From Paramyrothecium sp. XJ0827 (Eukaryota > Ascomycota > Sordariomycetes > Hypocreales > Stachybotryaceae): a stretch of 64,000 nucleotides of DNA. Shown piece by piece: positions 22,043 to 35,726 of this stretch (the stretch's first letter is position 1; each line of letters starts with the position of its first letter). The position numbers and the translations under genes were made by a program. The stretch lies in assembly GCA_020881915.1 (NCBI GenBank), contig JAJFPB010000007.1:2294001-2358000 (forward strand), given 5' to 3'. Under the pieces are notes generated by a model. It was not told the origin of the DNA, searched no databases, and saw only the letters and a program-made list of their open reading frames with translations.

Positions 22043-23856
22043 GCATCACGAGTTCACATTGCTTCCCGCGTTGATGCCGCTTCGTTCCAACGAACGCATA
22101 ATCGCCACAATTTCAGCATGTTTGAGGATTACAAAAAGCGTTCGGGGTGGGAATGATACACAACCAGCATTGGTTGGTTTTCATGGTCCAGATGGCCATG
22201 TGCTTTCTCCATTTTTTTTCCTTTTGCAAAGTTTAGTTCGGAGTTCAGGATCTCGCCGATTTTGCGTTGAAAAATTCAGCATTTGCGGATGTTACAGGGT
22301 CAATAGAGACGCGGCATAGACAGCCTCGACAGCTGTATAGAATAAACCAATCGTGGTTGCCTCCTTTGATAGAAAGAAGAGTTGGGGCTAATAAATAATT
22401 GACCTACGCTGGTCATTGACCAATACACAACGTTCCGATCGTCCTGTGAGCAGCTATCGATGTGTGCTAAAGATGTGAATGCATGCAACATCTCAGAGCG
22501 TCCAACCAAGATGAGAGTTTCCAACTTTTGTGCAAGGTTGGCCAGCCTACTGTATTGCACTCACGGTATGGCAAGGTGGCATTGTGTACAAGATGCGGCA
22601 TACGTCATCGCCTTCAGTCTGTCTTTTCGGTGTAAAACGGACCTTTACGCTACTGCCATTTTCGCAGACGGTGGTGGGGTCCAGGGCCAGGTCCAGGAAA
22701 GTCCTTGCTCATTCCAGAAACAAGGTACATCGTAAAGGGATCGTTTGGGATGGCCGCGAGAATCAAGCGTATGAGAAGTCGACATGCATTTCTCTGTTTT
22801 GTTCTGTGGTAGAGCAAGGGGTTGAGACTCTCTTCAGAGCCTCTTGCATCAGCCTTTCGGGCAGGGATTTTTTACACAGGAGAAGTGGAGTAAAGTTTGC
22901 TGCGATATATACAGTTCCACGGCTCAGGTGGGCTTTCTTCTTCTCTCGTATATATACTATTGAAACAAGACATGACAGCCATCCGGGTATCTTGTAGACA
23001 GCGGCCCGCTCCTCATCATGGAGCCCAATGGCATAAAGGTTAGAATGCTGGTATGATAACCCTGACTTCAAACATCGCTTTTGTCTTCACTCGGGTACAA
23101 ATACAGCATATAAGCAGAGAAGTCATCGTCCTGAAACCAAATCTCCTAGCCCCTTGAATATCGCCTTGTCTTTCATAGAGTTGTGATCTTGTGCTCTTTG
23201 TGTTGAAGCGACTTTCCTCGCGCATAACATTCAGCTCGTGACAGAAGTACACAACACTTCGGAAGCTGCTGTGAAATAGATGGCATTCTTAGAGATGACG
23301 CCGTGGGGATACTTGAGTGAAGTTGTGAGCCCTATGACCACAAGAACTCAACCTCTTGCTCCTGAATACTGAAAACGCAGAGCACATGAACGATAAATCC
23401 CAGCGTAAATGAGTAAATGATGCCAATTGCGAGATTCGTGACGAGGCCATACCAGCCGCGCGTGGTAAGGCATGCATCGCTAACGACAAGAATACTGACA
23501 GGGTATGCGTAGGTGTAATCTGCGTTGGTTGCCACACGAGGTGAACGGAGTGCGAAGCCGGAAGCGCTTAGTTGAATTGCAACCCGGCCTCCAAGTGATC
23601 AAATGCAAGTGTGCATCAAGTGACATCCAATTCATCGGTTCAGAACGGTAATGAGCCCGCAGCACAAATCGTGTCGAACCGCGGGGTCCGGAACCATAGG
23701 CAAGCCTTCCAAAATCGACCATTGACTCGTTCCTCACTCCTAAAACAAGTGAATGAGGCTAGCAAATACAAAGCCCAACTAGGCATGTCAAACGCGTCTG
23801 TTCGCGGTTGGGTATCAGAATCCTCCAAAAGAGATGACATAAACCAAGAGGGCCCA
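22043..23856. other. Intergenic between convergent SDR and PAK kinase genes
   Basis: About 1.8 kb, mostly A/T-richer than the flanking genes. One minus-strand frame at 23332-23522 encodes a hydrophobic, membrane-like segment behind a CAG acceptor but has no ATG and no identified partner exon. Otherwise it holds 3' UTR-like sequence only. Confidence 0.4.
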
Positions 23857-26642
23857 CTAGGCCTTGCGGGCCTTCTCTTGGGCTCGTTGCTCCCGAGCAG
23901 CTCGGACAAGCGGTGATAGTTGTCCCAGATCGACACATAGTTTCATAAAATCGTGCTGCGGAATGGATCAGTACCAGTAGGTAGATGTGGCGGGGTTCCC
24001 ATGTCTTACCCTGAGCAAATCGTGCGCGCTGGCACGCTTTTCCGGATCCACCTTCAAAGCGAAGTACAAAAAGTCCTTGAAAACTGGGGAGAGATCTTCT
24101 TCGTTCTTGATCGAGGGAGTGCCATTCGTAGCAATCAGCCACAGTGCTCGGAGTGGCGATTCTGTAAGATACGGTGGTTCTCCCTCGATCATTTCGATGG
24201 CCATGATACCAAGAGACCAGATGTCAACTTTGCGGCCGTACTCCTTGCGAGTAACAACCTCCGGCGCCATCCAGTACGGCGTACCCACCATTGTGGTGCG
24301 CTTGTTTTGAGCCTCGTTTATGGTTGCGCAGAAGCCGAAATCAGCTATGGGACGTAAGCTCGAGTCTCAACCTGCCGCAGCCGCTCAAAAGGAACTTACT
24401 AAGCTTGATGTTACCCTCGTTGGATAGCAGAATATTGTCAGACTTGATATCTCGGTGAATAACGCCCTTGGAGTGTAAATGCTGCAGACCCTTCAAGGTC
24501 TCTCGACACACAGACGCGATCTGACCCTCAGTCATGATGTTAAAGGTGACAACGTCCGTAAGGCTGCCACCTTCCATGTACTCCATAACGACCCAGAGCT
24601 CCCCTCCACAAAGATAACTATCGATGAAGTTGACAATGTTCGGATGCGAGCTGTCCTTCATAACCAAGATCTCGTTGATGATGAGGTCTTTCTTGGGTTG
24701 CTGTTCCAAGTTCATTTGTTTGATGGCGACCAATCTGTTGGTGCCCCTCTCGTTGCCGGTGTATACACCGCCGGAGGCTCCCTGGCCAATCTTGTTGAAG
24801 TTGCGGAAAATATCGCGTGGGTCGCCATCACTACAGATACGTTTCAGGGCTGCAACCACGTCAATACCGTTGCTTGGGCGAGCTCTATGTCTGGGCCGGG
24901 CTCCAGGCTGGACCCCAGGTGCAGGTGGTCCGGCCTGTTGGCGTGAGACCGCAGAGCCCCCATTGGCATCAGCTGGGCGACCGTACCCGTGACCCTGGTG
25001 TACCGGAGGATGTGCTGGCTGATGGGGCGGCTGTCTTTTACTAGGAGCACGACCCAGTTGACCCGACATTGCCGCCTGCGCCTGAGCCAGTGCTTGCTCC
25101 TGTTGCTGTTGCATTAATTGTTGTTGGTATGCTGCTGCTTGCGCGGCTTGGCTTGTCGCCTGGGTATTAGGAGTGTCATAAGGCGGAGGTCCGGCAACAC
25201 GGGAATTAGACCTCGAGCGGTGTTCCTCAGGAAGCATGGCGGGACCCTCTTTGGAGAGACCGGGACTCGTAATCTGCTGATCATCGCTCGGTTGCGAAAT
25301 TCCAATGCCGGAATCTTTAGTAGAGTAGGCGTTCTGGTGGATGGGCCGATTGTTCATGCTAACGGGAGGCTTCGGTGCCGGGCGGCTAGGCAATAGGTCC
25401 TTTGCCGGGCCGGTATGGCTCTTCGTAGCCGGTACGGGGGGCGGTGCTCGAGGGTTCTCAAAACTTCCTTCATGATTCACAGTTGGAAACCTAGGGCTCG
25501 GAGGTGGATTGGTGATCGATGACATACCCATATAGCTCGTCGGGTACATGCCCGGAGACGCAGGATTAGACACTGGGGTAACATAACCTCCTTGTGGATC
25601 CGGAGTACCAGCTTGGTGAAACTTCTCAAGCATCTGATATTCGGGAGGCCGCTCCGTAGTTTCTTTGTAAAACTGCAGGATATCGACCATGGTCTGGGGG
25701 TTCTCTCGCCGTTCCTTCTCCGAGATGCCGCTCTCATTAATCAGCCGCTGCCATTCCTTGGGGAGGCCCTAGTGGGAAGGGGTCAGCAAAATCCAACATT
25801 GTCCGTATAGCGGCTTTGGGAAGGACAAAACTGACAGTAAACTGCCCCGTCGCACTGTCATAGCCCACGTGTGTTACCCAAACAGGGTTCTCGGGCGCGG
25901 AGATAACAGGCTTCTTGGGTGACCCCACCAAGCTGTTCATGAAGCCGGAGAAGCCCGACTTCTTGCGCAACACACCGGTCCTGCCATCTTTGCCCTCGTC
26001 CGAGAAACGCTTTGCACTAGTTGGACCACCGTCTGAAGGCTGCCGTCCGCCCTGGATTCTGTCGGCTACTGAAGGATCCATGTTGCTAAAGCTGACGGAC
26101 GTTCGTAGCCTAGGGGGAGCGATGCGGGGATCGGTGCCGGCTTTGACGAGTGGAGGGGGAGCGTTTCGTCGCGGGGCCGTTTGCGAAGGCGCAGTCGGGT
26201 TTGTGGCCTCGATGCGGTTGAGGATGGCCGCACCGTCGAATGGCGCACCGATAAGATCGTCAGACGAGGCCTGGGCGACGGGGTTGGGTGAAGTTAAGGC
26301 ACCGCCGTTGGGGGCGTTGGCTCGCTGCGGCAGAGGGTACGCGAAGTTGTGGGAGACGGAAAACTCGCCCTGTGGGCTGATGGGCGATTGATCGGGCCGC
26401 TGTGTTGTGGTTGGAGGATGCCTTGGCGATGAGGCGTTAGACGGGTTTGAATGAGTCGAGCGAGCGTGGGGAGCGCTTGGGGCCCGCCTCAAGCTCTGGG
26501 AGCTGCGCTTGCTCTGGATGGAACGGGCGTCCGGGCCAGCATCGACGCCTGAAGAGGATCGTGTGTGGTGATGCGAAGGCGGCTTCTTGGTAAGTCTGCG
26601 ACGCTGAGAATTGCCGTTGAGAGTGTTAACTTGGCTATCCAT
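23857..26642 (-). CDS. STE20: p21-activated kinase, Ste20 type
   Basis: A Cdc42/Rac effector Ser/Thr kinase that controls polarity and MAPK signalling. There are four exons (26642-25836, 25768-24400, 24344-24010, 23955-23857) with introns of 67, 55 and 54 bp, giving 869 aa. The CRIB domain is at about 247-285 ([19 protein letters not shown], then [10 protein letters not shown]). Intron 1, with an unusual GTCAGT donor, cuts it between QFT and GLP. A long disordered Pro/Gln region follows. The kinase domain is about 585-845: GQGASGGVY glycine loop, [15 protein letters not shown] at 727-729 after intron 2, GTPYWMAPE, and a [12 protein letters not shown] tail. No PH domain precedes CRIB, which separates it from Cla4-type PAKs. 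The C-terminus ([19 protein letters not shown]) sits on the last 33-codon exon. Confidence 0.95.
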
Positions 26643-29600
26643 GATACTGTAGACCCTAGCCTAGAGAGGTCTCAGAAGGGGGCATGGACCGGAGGGCGGA
26701 CAAAGAGAGGGGAAAAAACTAAAGGCGGGCTTTTGGGGTCCTTCTTGGAGAGGACCAAGCCACGGTCCAGGCGGGTGTTCAGCTTGAGCTACCTGACTTA
26801 GGCACTTGAATGGATGGTTATAGCGGGTAGACTACCAGCCAGTCTAGGACAGGTAGGCAAGGTAGGTAGATATGGTAATAAGATGGGGAAATCGAAGCGT
26901 AAAGTTGGTAAAGCAAGATCGGGGTAGATGATGAGCAAGGCAAGCAAGGTTAGGGATCGTCAGAGCGATATGGCTCTTGATTGTGCGTATGTACCTCACT
27001 CAAGGTTGGACAGACGAGGGGCATTGGGAGTAGGGAAGTAGGGCGAGGGTAAGCCAAACAAAGACAGAGAGAGAGAAACTTGACAGGACTTACTGGTCGC
27101 TGGGATGGCCAGTGTAAGTATGTTTCTTTTCGCTCTACCGCCGGAGCTGGCTTGTTTTCGTGTCGCTGCCCAGATTATGGGGGGGGGCAGACCAAGGCTA
27201 AACCAGGAGGGATGAGTGTGATGGAGTGGGAAGGTAGAGGAGGTCGACTCAGGTAAGTATGGATGGGGTGAGTGGATGCCAAGGTAAGGTAGTGTCTTCG
27301 GCCAACAATGCAGCTGTGGAGCAGCGGGATCCGTCGAGTAACCAACTATCTGGGTGATCGGAGCTGGCGGGTAACCGTAAGTGGTGGAGAGGGGCCCTGT
27401 CAGGATCGTGGTGGTTTCGCGAACGGAGCTTGAGCCAAGCGGTCAATATCTGACGAGGACAAGAACAGCGGTGGCGGCAAGGTCCGTGTTCCGATTGTAG
27501 TGCGATAATCATAGCACGGACGAACAACCGGTCTATTTATGAGGCGGGCGCAATCAAAGGGACATGGCTGGGGAGCTATTTTGTGCAGTAAAAGTGTCGG
27601 GAGAAGGAGTCGTGATGGTGGGCTGTTTGGCTCAGCCAGTACCTTCCTCAAGGTACGTACTTGCCGTGAGTACTCCGTATCAACCTAAGGTACGTGGGCT
27701 GCGCCCCTGATGGCGAACTGGCACTGTGTGCTTTGGTTGGACCTGAGGTACCGGCCTTCTTCTCTGCGTCATATTTTAAAAGAGGAGCAAGGTACAGGGA
27801 CTCGATGTGGAAGACTCCCACGCCACTACACACTGTAACGGCTTCCTTGTTTTGATTGGGACCTTGTTGCTCTTTGTTGTCCCTTTCAAGGGCAAGGTAA
27901 GGTTAAGGTAGTACGTAAGTTAGGTACCTGCATTTTATTCCTTCGCCTTGCTTCTTGCGCCTCGTGCCTTTGCTGGCGAGGTACCGCATGAGGCAACTGT
28001 GGTCAATACCTTATCCAGGTGCAATTTGAGAGAAGCGCCTGTGTGCTTCGCTTCTGGACGCAGCATCTTGCAGAACGCCAGTCGACTGTGGTTTGGTGAA
28101 CATTCCAGGAATGGGGAGGACGGGTTTGTAAAGATCGTGGTAAAGATCAATCCATAACGCACACACCCAAGCCAGTTCGAGGCACAGTAGCAATTTCCGG
28201 ACGGTCACACTAATCTAGGCACTTCATAAAATGCTGCCCCACGTTTCGAGGAGCTCTGTGGCACCCTGGGACAATGTTTGAAATGTGTAGTCCGCACTTG
28301 GAGCTGGCTTCGGTGAGGAGATGCCGTGTGCCTCGCCTACCCTTAATGTTGCCGCGGGTTTCAGAGCTTCAATTCAGGGCAGATGACGAAACAAAATATG
28401 TTTAGAGACGGGCCGCCATGCACAGAGACATGGCCAATTTCACGAACAGCCCACCTAAGGTAAGGTAGCTCCATCCCACCTGTAGCTCACATCACAGTTA
28501 CATTGACATCGGCTGCCTGTCGAGGTTGACTGTAAATCATCCATCCGGCACAATCTAAAAAGAGGCCCCTCGGCAAACAAAATAATAATCATAATATAAA
28601 TAAATATAAATAAAAAGGAACAAGGAGGCATTAATTGATGATTGCGACACGCGTCATGCCCCGGTTTCCATTTATAAAAAGCATGTCTCAGGTCCTCTGT
28701 TTACCAGTGAGGGCAGCCAACCTTACCTTGCCGTTCGTAAAGAGCGGTACCTGGGCTACTTGGTAAATTAATTATGGTGGAGTTTAGCGTCCACTATGGA
28801 CCCCTGTCCCGAGAGGACACTGCGGCTTATTGATTTGTGCGAGCTCGAGCTCCTCGTCGAGATGGCCGGTATTTGAAATGCCAACCCGCTGATCAACCGG
28901 CAGGCTGTCCCCTTTCCAGGTGTTGGCTTGGCTGATGCGTCTGGGAAGCCATCGTGCAACGAGTGACTAGAGTGAAGCCAACTCTCTTTAGTCTACATCG
29001 TCCGCGTGGCGCGTCTTTTGAAGAAACTCTCTTTCGCGACAATGAACCTTATTCTTGAAGACACCTTTTCCGTCCTGGTGGATCGTATCATTTCCAGGAA
29101 CACTTCTATAAGGAGCCGTTGGCGTAACTAATCCTGGCTAGCTGCACGAAAAAGTGAGGTCATTCGGAAGCCGCCAAAGTCAAATACTGTTTACGATGCT
29201 TGGTTTATTCAACAACAATTGGATTCGTCCCCTGCGAATACTGTTTATTTCATCTTTGTCCTTGCGTCTCCGTTGGCAGGAAGCCCCGCGGCCTCGTAAA
29301 TATCTGCACAGAACAGAATAGCAAATCAGAACTAACAGAGCCAGGCAAGGACAGGTTTGGATACCCAAGTAGCATGAACCTTTCGTCCATGTCCAGGTAG
29401 ACTAACAGTGATGCAAAAATGGTGTTCATCTGAGTGCACACACTTGACATTAAAATGAGAGTGTTACTGTGGTGTTTACCCCTGTTCGGGTCAGGAGATT
29501 GCGTGACGTTCATACTACGTAGACATCGTAACGCAATGAGTGTTTACTCTTTTCTCGCGGTGTCATTTTGACGGCTTGGTCCGTCCACCGTTCGACGGAG

Positions 29601-30646
29601 TACGAGTTGTTCCTCCTCTCACAGCTTCTGGTCTGGGGCTTTGGTTCGGTCACCCCCCCTTCCCCATTCTCTCTTACGCATGGCTAATATTATGGATTTT
29701 CGCAGGACAGACTATTTGTTTATAACTTCTGTATTTGCAACATCGCGGCCTTAGCTTGCTTGTTTACTTTATGTAGGTTCGTCCAACCAGTGGCCCAGCT
29801 TTCATTCGCCCTACTTTAAACAAGATAGTAACATGAACACTGTATTGTAACAAGGTAAGGCATGAGTTGTGTCAACATAACCAATGCTTTCCAGTTTCCG
29901 GGTCAAACAAACGATACGAGAATGGGTGACAGGTACAGGGTAGGCAGATGCATTTGGCGTATCAACTGGGTACCTTACTTTACCTTACTTGAATGCACGT
30001 GGCTATCCTCGTGACAAGCCGATTTTCCGAAAAGACCGTTGGCGGTACGTACCTCGGGCACTTTACCTCAGCAGACGCATGGCCCAAGCTTCGTGCAACT
30101 TTGGCGGGGGTCCGCTTCAAAGTGGCTCCGATGCGCCATCGAATCCCTGCCGGTAAGGAAAAACGATGGCCAGAAGCTTCCTGGAGAAGCTGGACGAACT
30201 TCCACATCACCCTGAACTTGGTCCCTCACGCTGCATCTTCACCATCCTCCCCACGCCACCACCCCCTCCAATTCTCCTGGTCACGGCAACTTCTTCTGGT
30301 TCTTCCCTTCTGGTCACCGGTCATCGTATTCTGCTGTTGTCTCTGTGCGCAATGTACTAGACAGCACAGCCCCTCAATTCCCAATCGAATCTGTCAACTT
30401 TGTCTAAATATCGAGCCTTTTCCTTCCAACTTTCTCGGACGGAAGACACGGCCCTGCACTGCAGTTCCACAGCCTTTGTGAGTCGCCATGCACTAACCGT
30501 GACACGGCTACCTCAAGTTACTAGTTGAACCATTATATTTTCTCAATGGCTAACTGTTCACCCGCCTAGAGTACGTAACGTACAAGCACCGATATTCTTC
30601 CTTATCATCCGACTCCCATAATTGCTCAACCACCTCCCTTATTGCC
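26643..30646. other. 4 kb divergent intergenic region
   Basis: This separates the PAK kinase (minus) and the multi-KH gene (plus), so it holds both promoters and leaders. It is unusually rich in the GGTAAGGTA-like motif: near 26850-26880, 27641-27697, 27893-27930, 28453-28470 and 29969-29991. A low-complexity AT stretch (AATAATAATCATAATATAAATAAAT) lies at about 28580-28620. No supported gene was found. Confidence 0.45.
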
Positions 30647-33600
30647 ATGGCTTCCGGAAACCCCAACACTGCTACCGACTCTGCCACTGGCAGTGGACTG
30701 TCTGCGGCCCAGCAGCTGCTGCAGAAGCATGCTGAGACACCTCACCATGTGACTGTCGAGGATGCCCCGGACGAGGACCTGCCCCCAAAGTCGGCATCTG
30801 ACGCCTCGGGCTCGTGGGCCGCTCCCGTTAGCGCTAAGGCTGCCGGAAAGCAGAAGGAGTCGGCTTCCTCGCGAAGCACACTTGATACACAATCCCATGA
30901 ACTGTTCCCCGAGCTTGGAGCTCCCAAGGGCAAAAGCGCCAGCGTCGCACCTATTTGGGGTGCTAAGAACAACGCCAATGGCAAGTCCAACGGCACGCCC
31001 TCCAACGGAATCTCTGGTACATCGACTCCAGCTTCTGGTAATGCAACGCCTTCTCAGGGATCCGTCCCATCCATGTTCATCCCTGGTCGCAACGTGGAGT
31101 CTGTAACCATTGAGCCGCAATTCATCATGCCTCGAAACCAGCTCAAGAGGCCCATCCCGGACATTATCAAGGACCTCAATCGTAAGTCCCGCGCCAACAT
31201 TAGCATGTCTACCTCTTCCAACGGCCGTTACAAATTCGATGCTACCGGCCCCCAGGACGTTGCACAGCAGGCGCTGAAGGACCTGGTCCAGCAGATTGGC
31301 ATTCGAGTAAGTCCAACTTATCCTGCATTCATTTTCTGATCCTAATGTTCTTCAGACTTCCATTAAGGTTCCCATTCCTCAATCTGCGCGTGCGCACATT
31401 ATCGGCAAGGGCGGCTCCACAATCAAGAATATTCAGGAAAAGACTGGTGCCAAGATTCAGCTGCCCAAGGTTGATGAGAACCAGGCTGTTGATGATGACG
31501 ACGATGCGACTATTGATGTTGTCGTGGAAGGAAATGCACTCTCTGCAGCTTCCGCCCAAAACGAAATCTTGAAGATCGCTGGTGAGCGGTCCGCCAATGT
31601 CCAGACCAAGGTCCGCGGCATCCCTGCCGCATTCTATCCCTTCATTGCTGGACCTGCAAACTCTCTGGCACAGGCCTTGGAAGAGAGCAATGGTGTTCAG
31701 ATTCGGGTGCCCTCTCACCAGGCATACTCATCGAGCGCTGTCCCCGCAGCTCCCGCCCCTGGACAGAGGCCATTGTTCCAGGCACCTGGCGCTGATGAGG
31801 AGCATATTCAGCTTGCTGGCGACCGAGCCGCAGTCCAGAGAGCTCGCGCCGAAATTGAGCGTGTGGCAGCTGAGTTGCACGAGAAGCTTGAGTTGGAGCA
31901 GCTCTCCATCCAGAGAGGTCGACACCAGTTCATTATTGGCGATCGAGGTGTTCCTCTGGAGGATTTCTTTAATGAAACTGGGTGTGCCATCCTCTTGCCC
32001 TCGGACGAGGAGGACGAACTGGTTACTGTTGTTGGACCCGCTGATCGGGTACAGGCCGGTCTTGAGCGCGCTATGGACCTGGCCATGGGCATGCAAATGT
32101 CTAACATTGACATCGGTCGATTCCACCGCAATGCCCCTGGTGGTGCCGCCACTCATGCCGCTTACATCACTCGTTACTTGCGCCAACGCAAGGAGATTGA
32201 GCGTCTTGAGAAGCTTTACAATACTCACATCAACACACCATTCTCCCAGGATGGTGCTCTGCCATGGGAGCTCTACTCTCGCGAGGGCAAGAACGCCATC
32301 CGAGCTCAGTCTGAGATTACCGGTATCATCAACGGTCACCCACCCTCCCGCGTGCAGACTGTGAACGTGGACCCCTTCTTCCACCAGCACCTCCGAAGTG
32401 ATATTTTGCCAAGAGTCAAGCAGGATTACGGCGTACACGTCGTAGTGCCCGAAGCCTCTGAGAGCAATGTCCCTGTTCTCCTCGTCTTCGAAGGACCGGG
32501 CTCGGCTGACAGCAGTTACCAACTGCCCCGAAACAAGCCTTCGGATGCGGACGTGAAGGTCTTCAAGCAAGGTCTTGAGGACGCTCAGAGACACATCTTG
32601 GACTTGATTAACAAGCAAGAGGCTATTGATAGTGCCACTCTTGACGTGCCTCAGAAGTTCCACGAGCGACTTCGACGATTCATCAAGAAGGAGCAAGAAA
32701 ACCGCAGCTCCGAACAGATTCCCATCCGTGTAACCAAGGTTGGCACAACCATCACTCTCCGTGGCCCTAAGTCGGCAGTGGAGTCGCTGGCGGCCAAGGC
32801 TCAGGCCTTCATTGAGCAAGAAAAGGAAGACGACAAGGAACGAGGCTTCACCCTGACCTTTGATTTTCCGCAGAAGTTTGCCAATCACTTGATTGGCAAG
32901 GGCGGTAGCAAGATCAAGGAACTTCGGGATAAATATGATGTCGAGATCCAGGTTCAGGATGGAACTGTTGAGTTGAAGGGCCCCAAGGCAAAGGCAGAGG
33001 CTGCACGAAGTTACATTCAAACCCTCAGCCGCAACCTGGCAGATGAGACGACTCACGTACTCAAGATTGACCCCAAGTACCATAGAGAGCTAATTGGGGC
33101 TCAGGGTGGCCAGATCAACAGGCTGCAGACGAGATATAAGGTTCTCATCTTCTTCCCCCGTACCAACAAGAGCGCTGCGGACGATGCCGATGCTGCCAGT
33201 GATGCAGGCAAGCCACGTCGTCAGCAGGCCCCTGACGAGGTCATCATTCGTGGACCCAAGAAGGGTGCCGACGAGGCCCGCGATGAGATTTTTTCACTTC
33301 ACAAGTACCTGGAGGAGCACTCCGCAACTGCCACCGTCTCGGTGCAGCAGAAGCAGGTCGGCTCGTTGATTGGGCAGGGGGGTGCCGCCCTTGATGAGCT
33401 GCGACAGACCACCGGAGCACGAATTGATGTACCGGCTGACCGTGACACGCCTATTGTCGAAATCCAGCTCAAGGGTACTGCTGCTCAGGTTGCCGCTGCC
33501 AAGAAGATCCTGGAAGGCAAGCGAGCAGTCTTTGACGACACCGTCGTCGAGACTATCGACATTGATAAGAAGTATCACAAGGCTCTCATTGGATCCGGTG

Positions 33601-34615
33601 GTGAGTACCGATATCGAACACGCTGGCCAGTTATGTTTCTAATCAATCTCTAGGCTCTACTCTGCGCGACATCGTGGTCGGGGCTGGCGGCTCCGACGAC
33701 CGACGGGAGCTTGCCCGCACGATCCAGTTCCCCAAGCAGGATGCGGACGGTAACAGCATCAAGGTCGAGGGTCGCTCTGACGTGGTCCAGAAGATTATTC
33801 AACGCATTCAAGAGATTGTGGCCGAACGCGAGTCCCAAGTCACTGAGATTGTGGATGTGCCTATCGACCAGCATCGATCCCTCATCGGCCGTGGTGGCGA
33901 GACGAAGCGGCAATTGGAGTCCAAATTCACTGTGTCCATCGACGTGCCTCGCCAGGGTGATGGAAAAACTGGCGTCAAGATTGTGGGACGACCCGAGAAC
34001 ATTGCCAAGGCGAAGGAACATATCGATGGACTCATGAAGCAGCAGCAAGGCGAGACGGTGCAGGTGCCGCGCAGTCTGCACCATGCTATCTCCAACAACG
34101 GGCAGTTCTTCCGCCAGCTCCGCAACAACCACCAAGTCACAGTGGACCACGCCGGACAGGCCATCCCTGCCAAACCCGACGCATCTGCCCGCGCAGACGG
34201 CGGAGCGTTGCCCCTGATCACCGACGACGCGGACTCCACGGCTGATGCCCACTCTTGGAAGGTTGTGAAGATTGGCTCCGGCGAGGAGGGAGACATCGCT
34301 TGGGTCCTGAAGGGTGCTCCTGAGAACGTTGGCCGGGCACGAGAGGCAATCCAGAAAGCACTGGAACAGGCCCAGAAGAACGACGCCACGGGTTACCTTA
34401 TTCTGCCAGATCCCAAGACATACCGTCACGTCATTGGTCCCAACGGCTCCAAGGTGAACTCCATCCGCAAGCAGAGCAACTGCAAGATCCAGGTACCCCG
34501 GGACCAGGCGAAGGACGAAGCCATCGAGATTATCGGAAGCCTCGATGGTGTTGAGGTTGCCAAGGACCTCATCCTTGCTGCTGTTCGCGAGGGCCTGAAT
34601 AAGGCAAGGGAGTAG
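30647..34615 (+). CDS. SCP160: Multi-KH RNA-binding protein (Scp160/vigilin family)
   Basis: An ER- and polysome-associated RNA-binding protein. There are three exons (30647-31306, 31356-33600, 33654-34615) with introns of 49 and 53 bp, giving 1288 aa. After a disordered Ser/Ala-rich N-terminus (about 1-160), KH domains run to the end; I count about 13. Intact GxxG loops appear in IIGKGGSTIK, LIGKGGSKIK, LIGAQGGQIN, LIGQGGAALD, LIGSGGSTLR, LIGRGGETKR and VIGPNGSKVN. The others are degenerate (for example HHAISNNGQFFR), as is normal in this family, where several KH copies lose the loop. Intron 2 falls inside a GxxG loop. The yeast homologue has 14 KH domains and a similar length. The start codon has the strong context GCCATGG. 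Confidence 0.95.
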
Positions 34616-35726
34616 TGGAGGGACCACTAATATCCGATTGAATCTATTCAATCCGGAACAGATGTAGGATGAACCACGGCGGAATCTTTATACATGGAGA
34701 ACAACAGCAAAGACGTCTAGACGTGATCAGGAGACTGTCGTGTTGAGGGCGATGGAAGATGAGCGAAGCATTTCTAAGCAGAAGTCTTACTTTACATAGT
34801 ATTCTGCTATATGTCATTACTAGCTAAACAAAATATTTAAAATGCCAACGTTGGAAAGTAAATGCTGTGCTTAAAATGATATGCGAAAGCGGGCAAGTTG
34901 CAGCCTACATGTGTCAATGAGCAAGATGGTGAGAGATATAGCAATAAGAATACGGGCCAACATCGTATTCTTATAGAGCACTATTAGGAAATTTCTATGA
35001 GGACTGGCTATGGAAGGGTCAGGCACGCCGTTTGTTGGCTTTTGGGGAACAAGTTCTTTCCTTCCCGCAGGCCCTGGCTGCCTGGGTCTACATGGCTAGG
35101 GCCTTGATTTTCGGGGTGGAGGCCCATTCCCTCGAGATGTTTGCGATATCGAAAGCCGAAGACTGCCCGCACATTGAGAGAAGGATCGCGGTGTGTTCGT
35201 AATTGGAAGATAAAGTTCTGACCTCTGTTCTGGGTTCCGGTACCTCCTCTACAAGGTGCTGAGTACAGGTACGTCAGCTACCTGAAGGGGGCAGTGGCGT
35301 AGTGCCGTGCCACCACGGCCTACGAGCCAGGGGTTGGCTTTTGTGCAGGTGCTCTTACAAGTGCTTTCCCTTTGGAGACTCTGGTGGCAGGACGCGTTTG
35401 CGAATACGTTGGAAAGCACAAGCACTTTGCGAGCGGCCCCTGACCCTGCGCGGATGCGTACCACCCACCACCCACCACCCACCACCCACCACCTTTCCCT
35501 TTCTGGCCATGGGCCGAATCGGGGTTCAGGGACTTTTCTAACGAAATGCACATGCGCGCGCGCATCACAGACTCTGTCCCATTACTCAAGACCACCGCTC
35601 ATCCCTTTCCCTCCCCGTCGTCCTTCCCGCTCTTACTCGTTAAGCTTCTTCTTTTTTCGGTCCAAAGGGCTGCAAAGTGTTCTCCCAAAGCGACAACGAA
35701 CCATTGGAGCATACGCAGCATACACA
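34616..35726. other. Intergenic, 3' of the KH gene and promoter of ERG27
   Basis: The left half is AT-rich 3' flank. The right half is the ERG27 promoter and leader, carrying the heptamer tandem repeat listed separately and pyrimidine-rich sequence just upstream of the ATG. No gene was seen. Confidence 0.5.
35461..35492 (+). repeat. Heptamer tandem repeat (CCACCCA)n in the ERG27 promoter
   Basis: About 4.5 copies of a perfect 7 bp unit lie about 235 bp upstream of the ERG27 start codon. Copy number of such a repeat is likely to vary between strains (inference). Confidence 0.9.

Noticed and set aside
31728..33083. 451-codon frame antisense to the KH gene
   Set aside because: It mirrors codon bias on the opposite strand; the sense frame has clear KH motifs.
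33650..34651. 333-codon frame antisense to the KH gene
   Set aside because: Shadow of the third exon of the KH gene; no independent motif.
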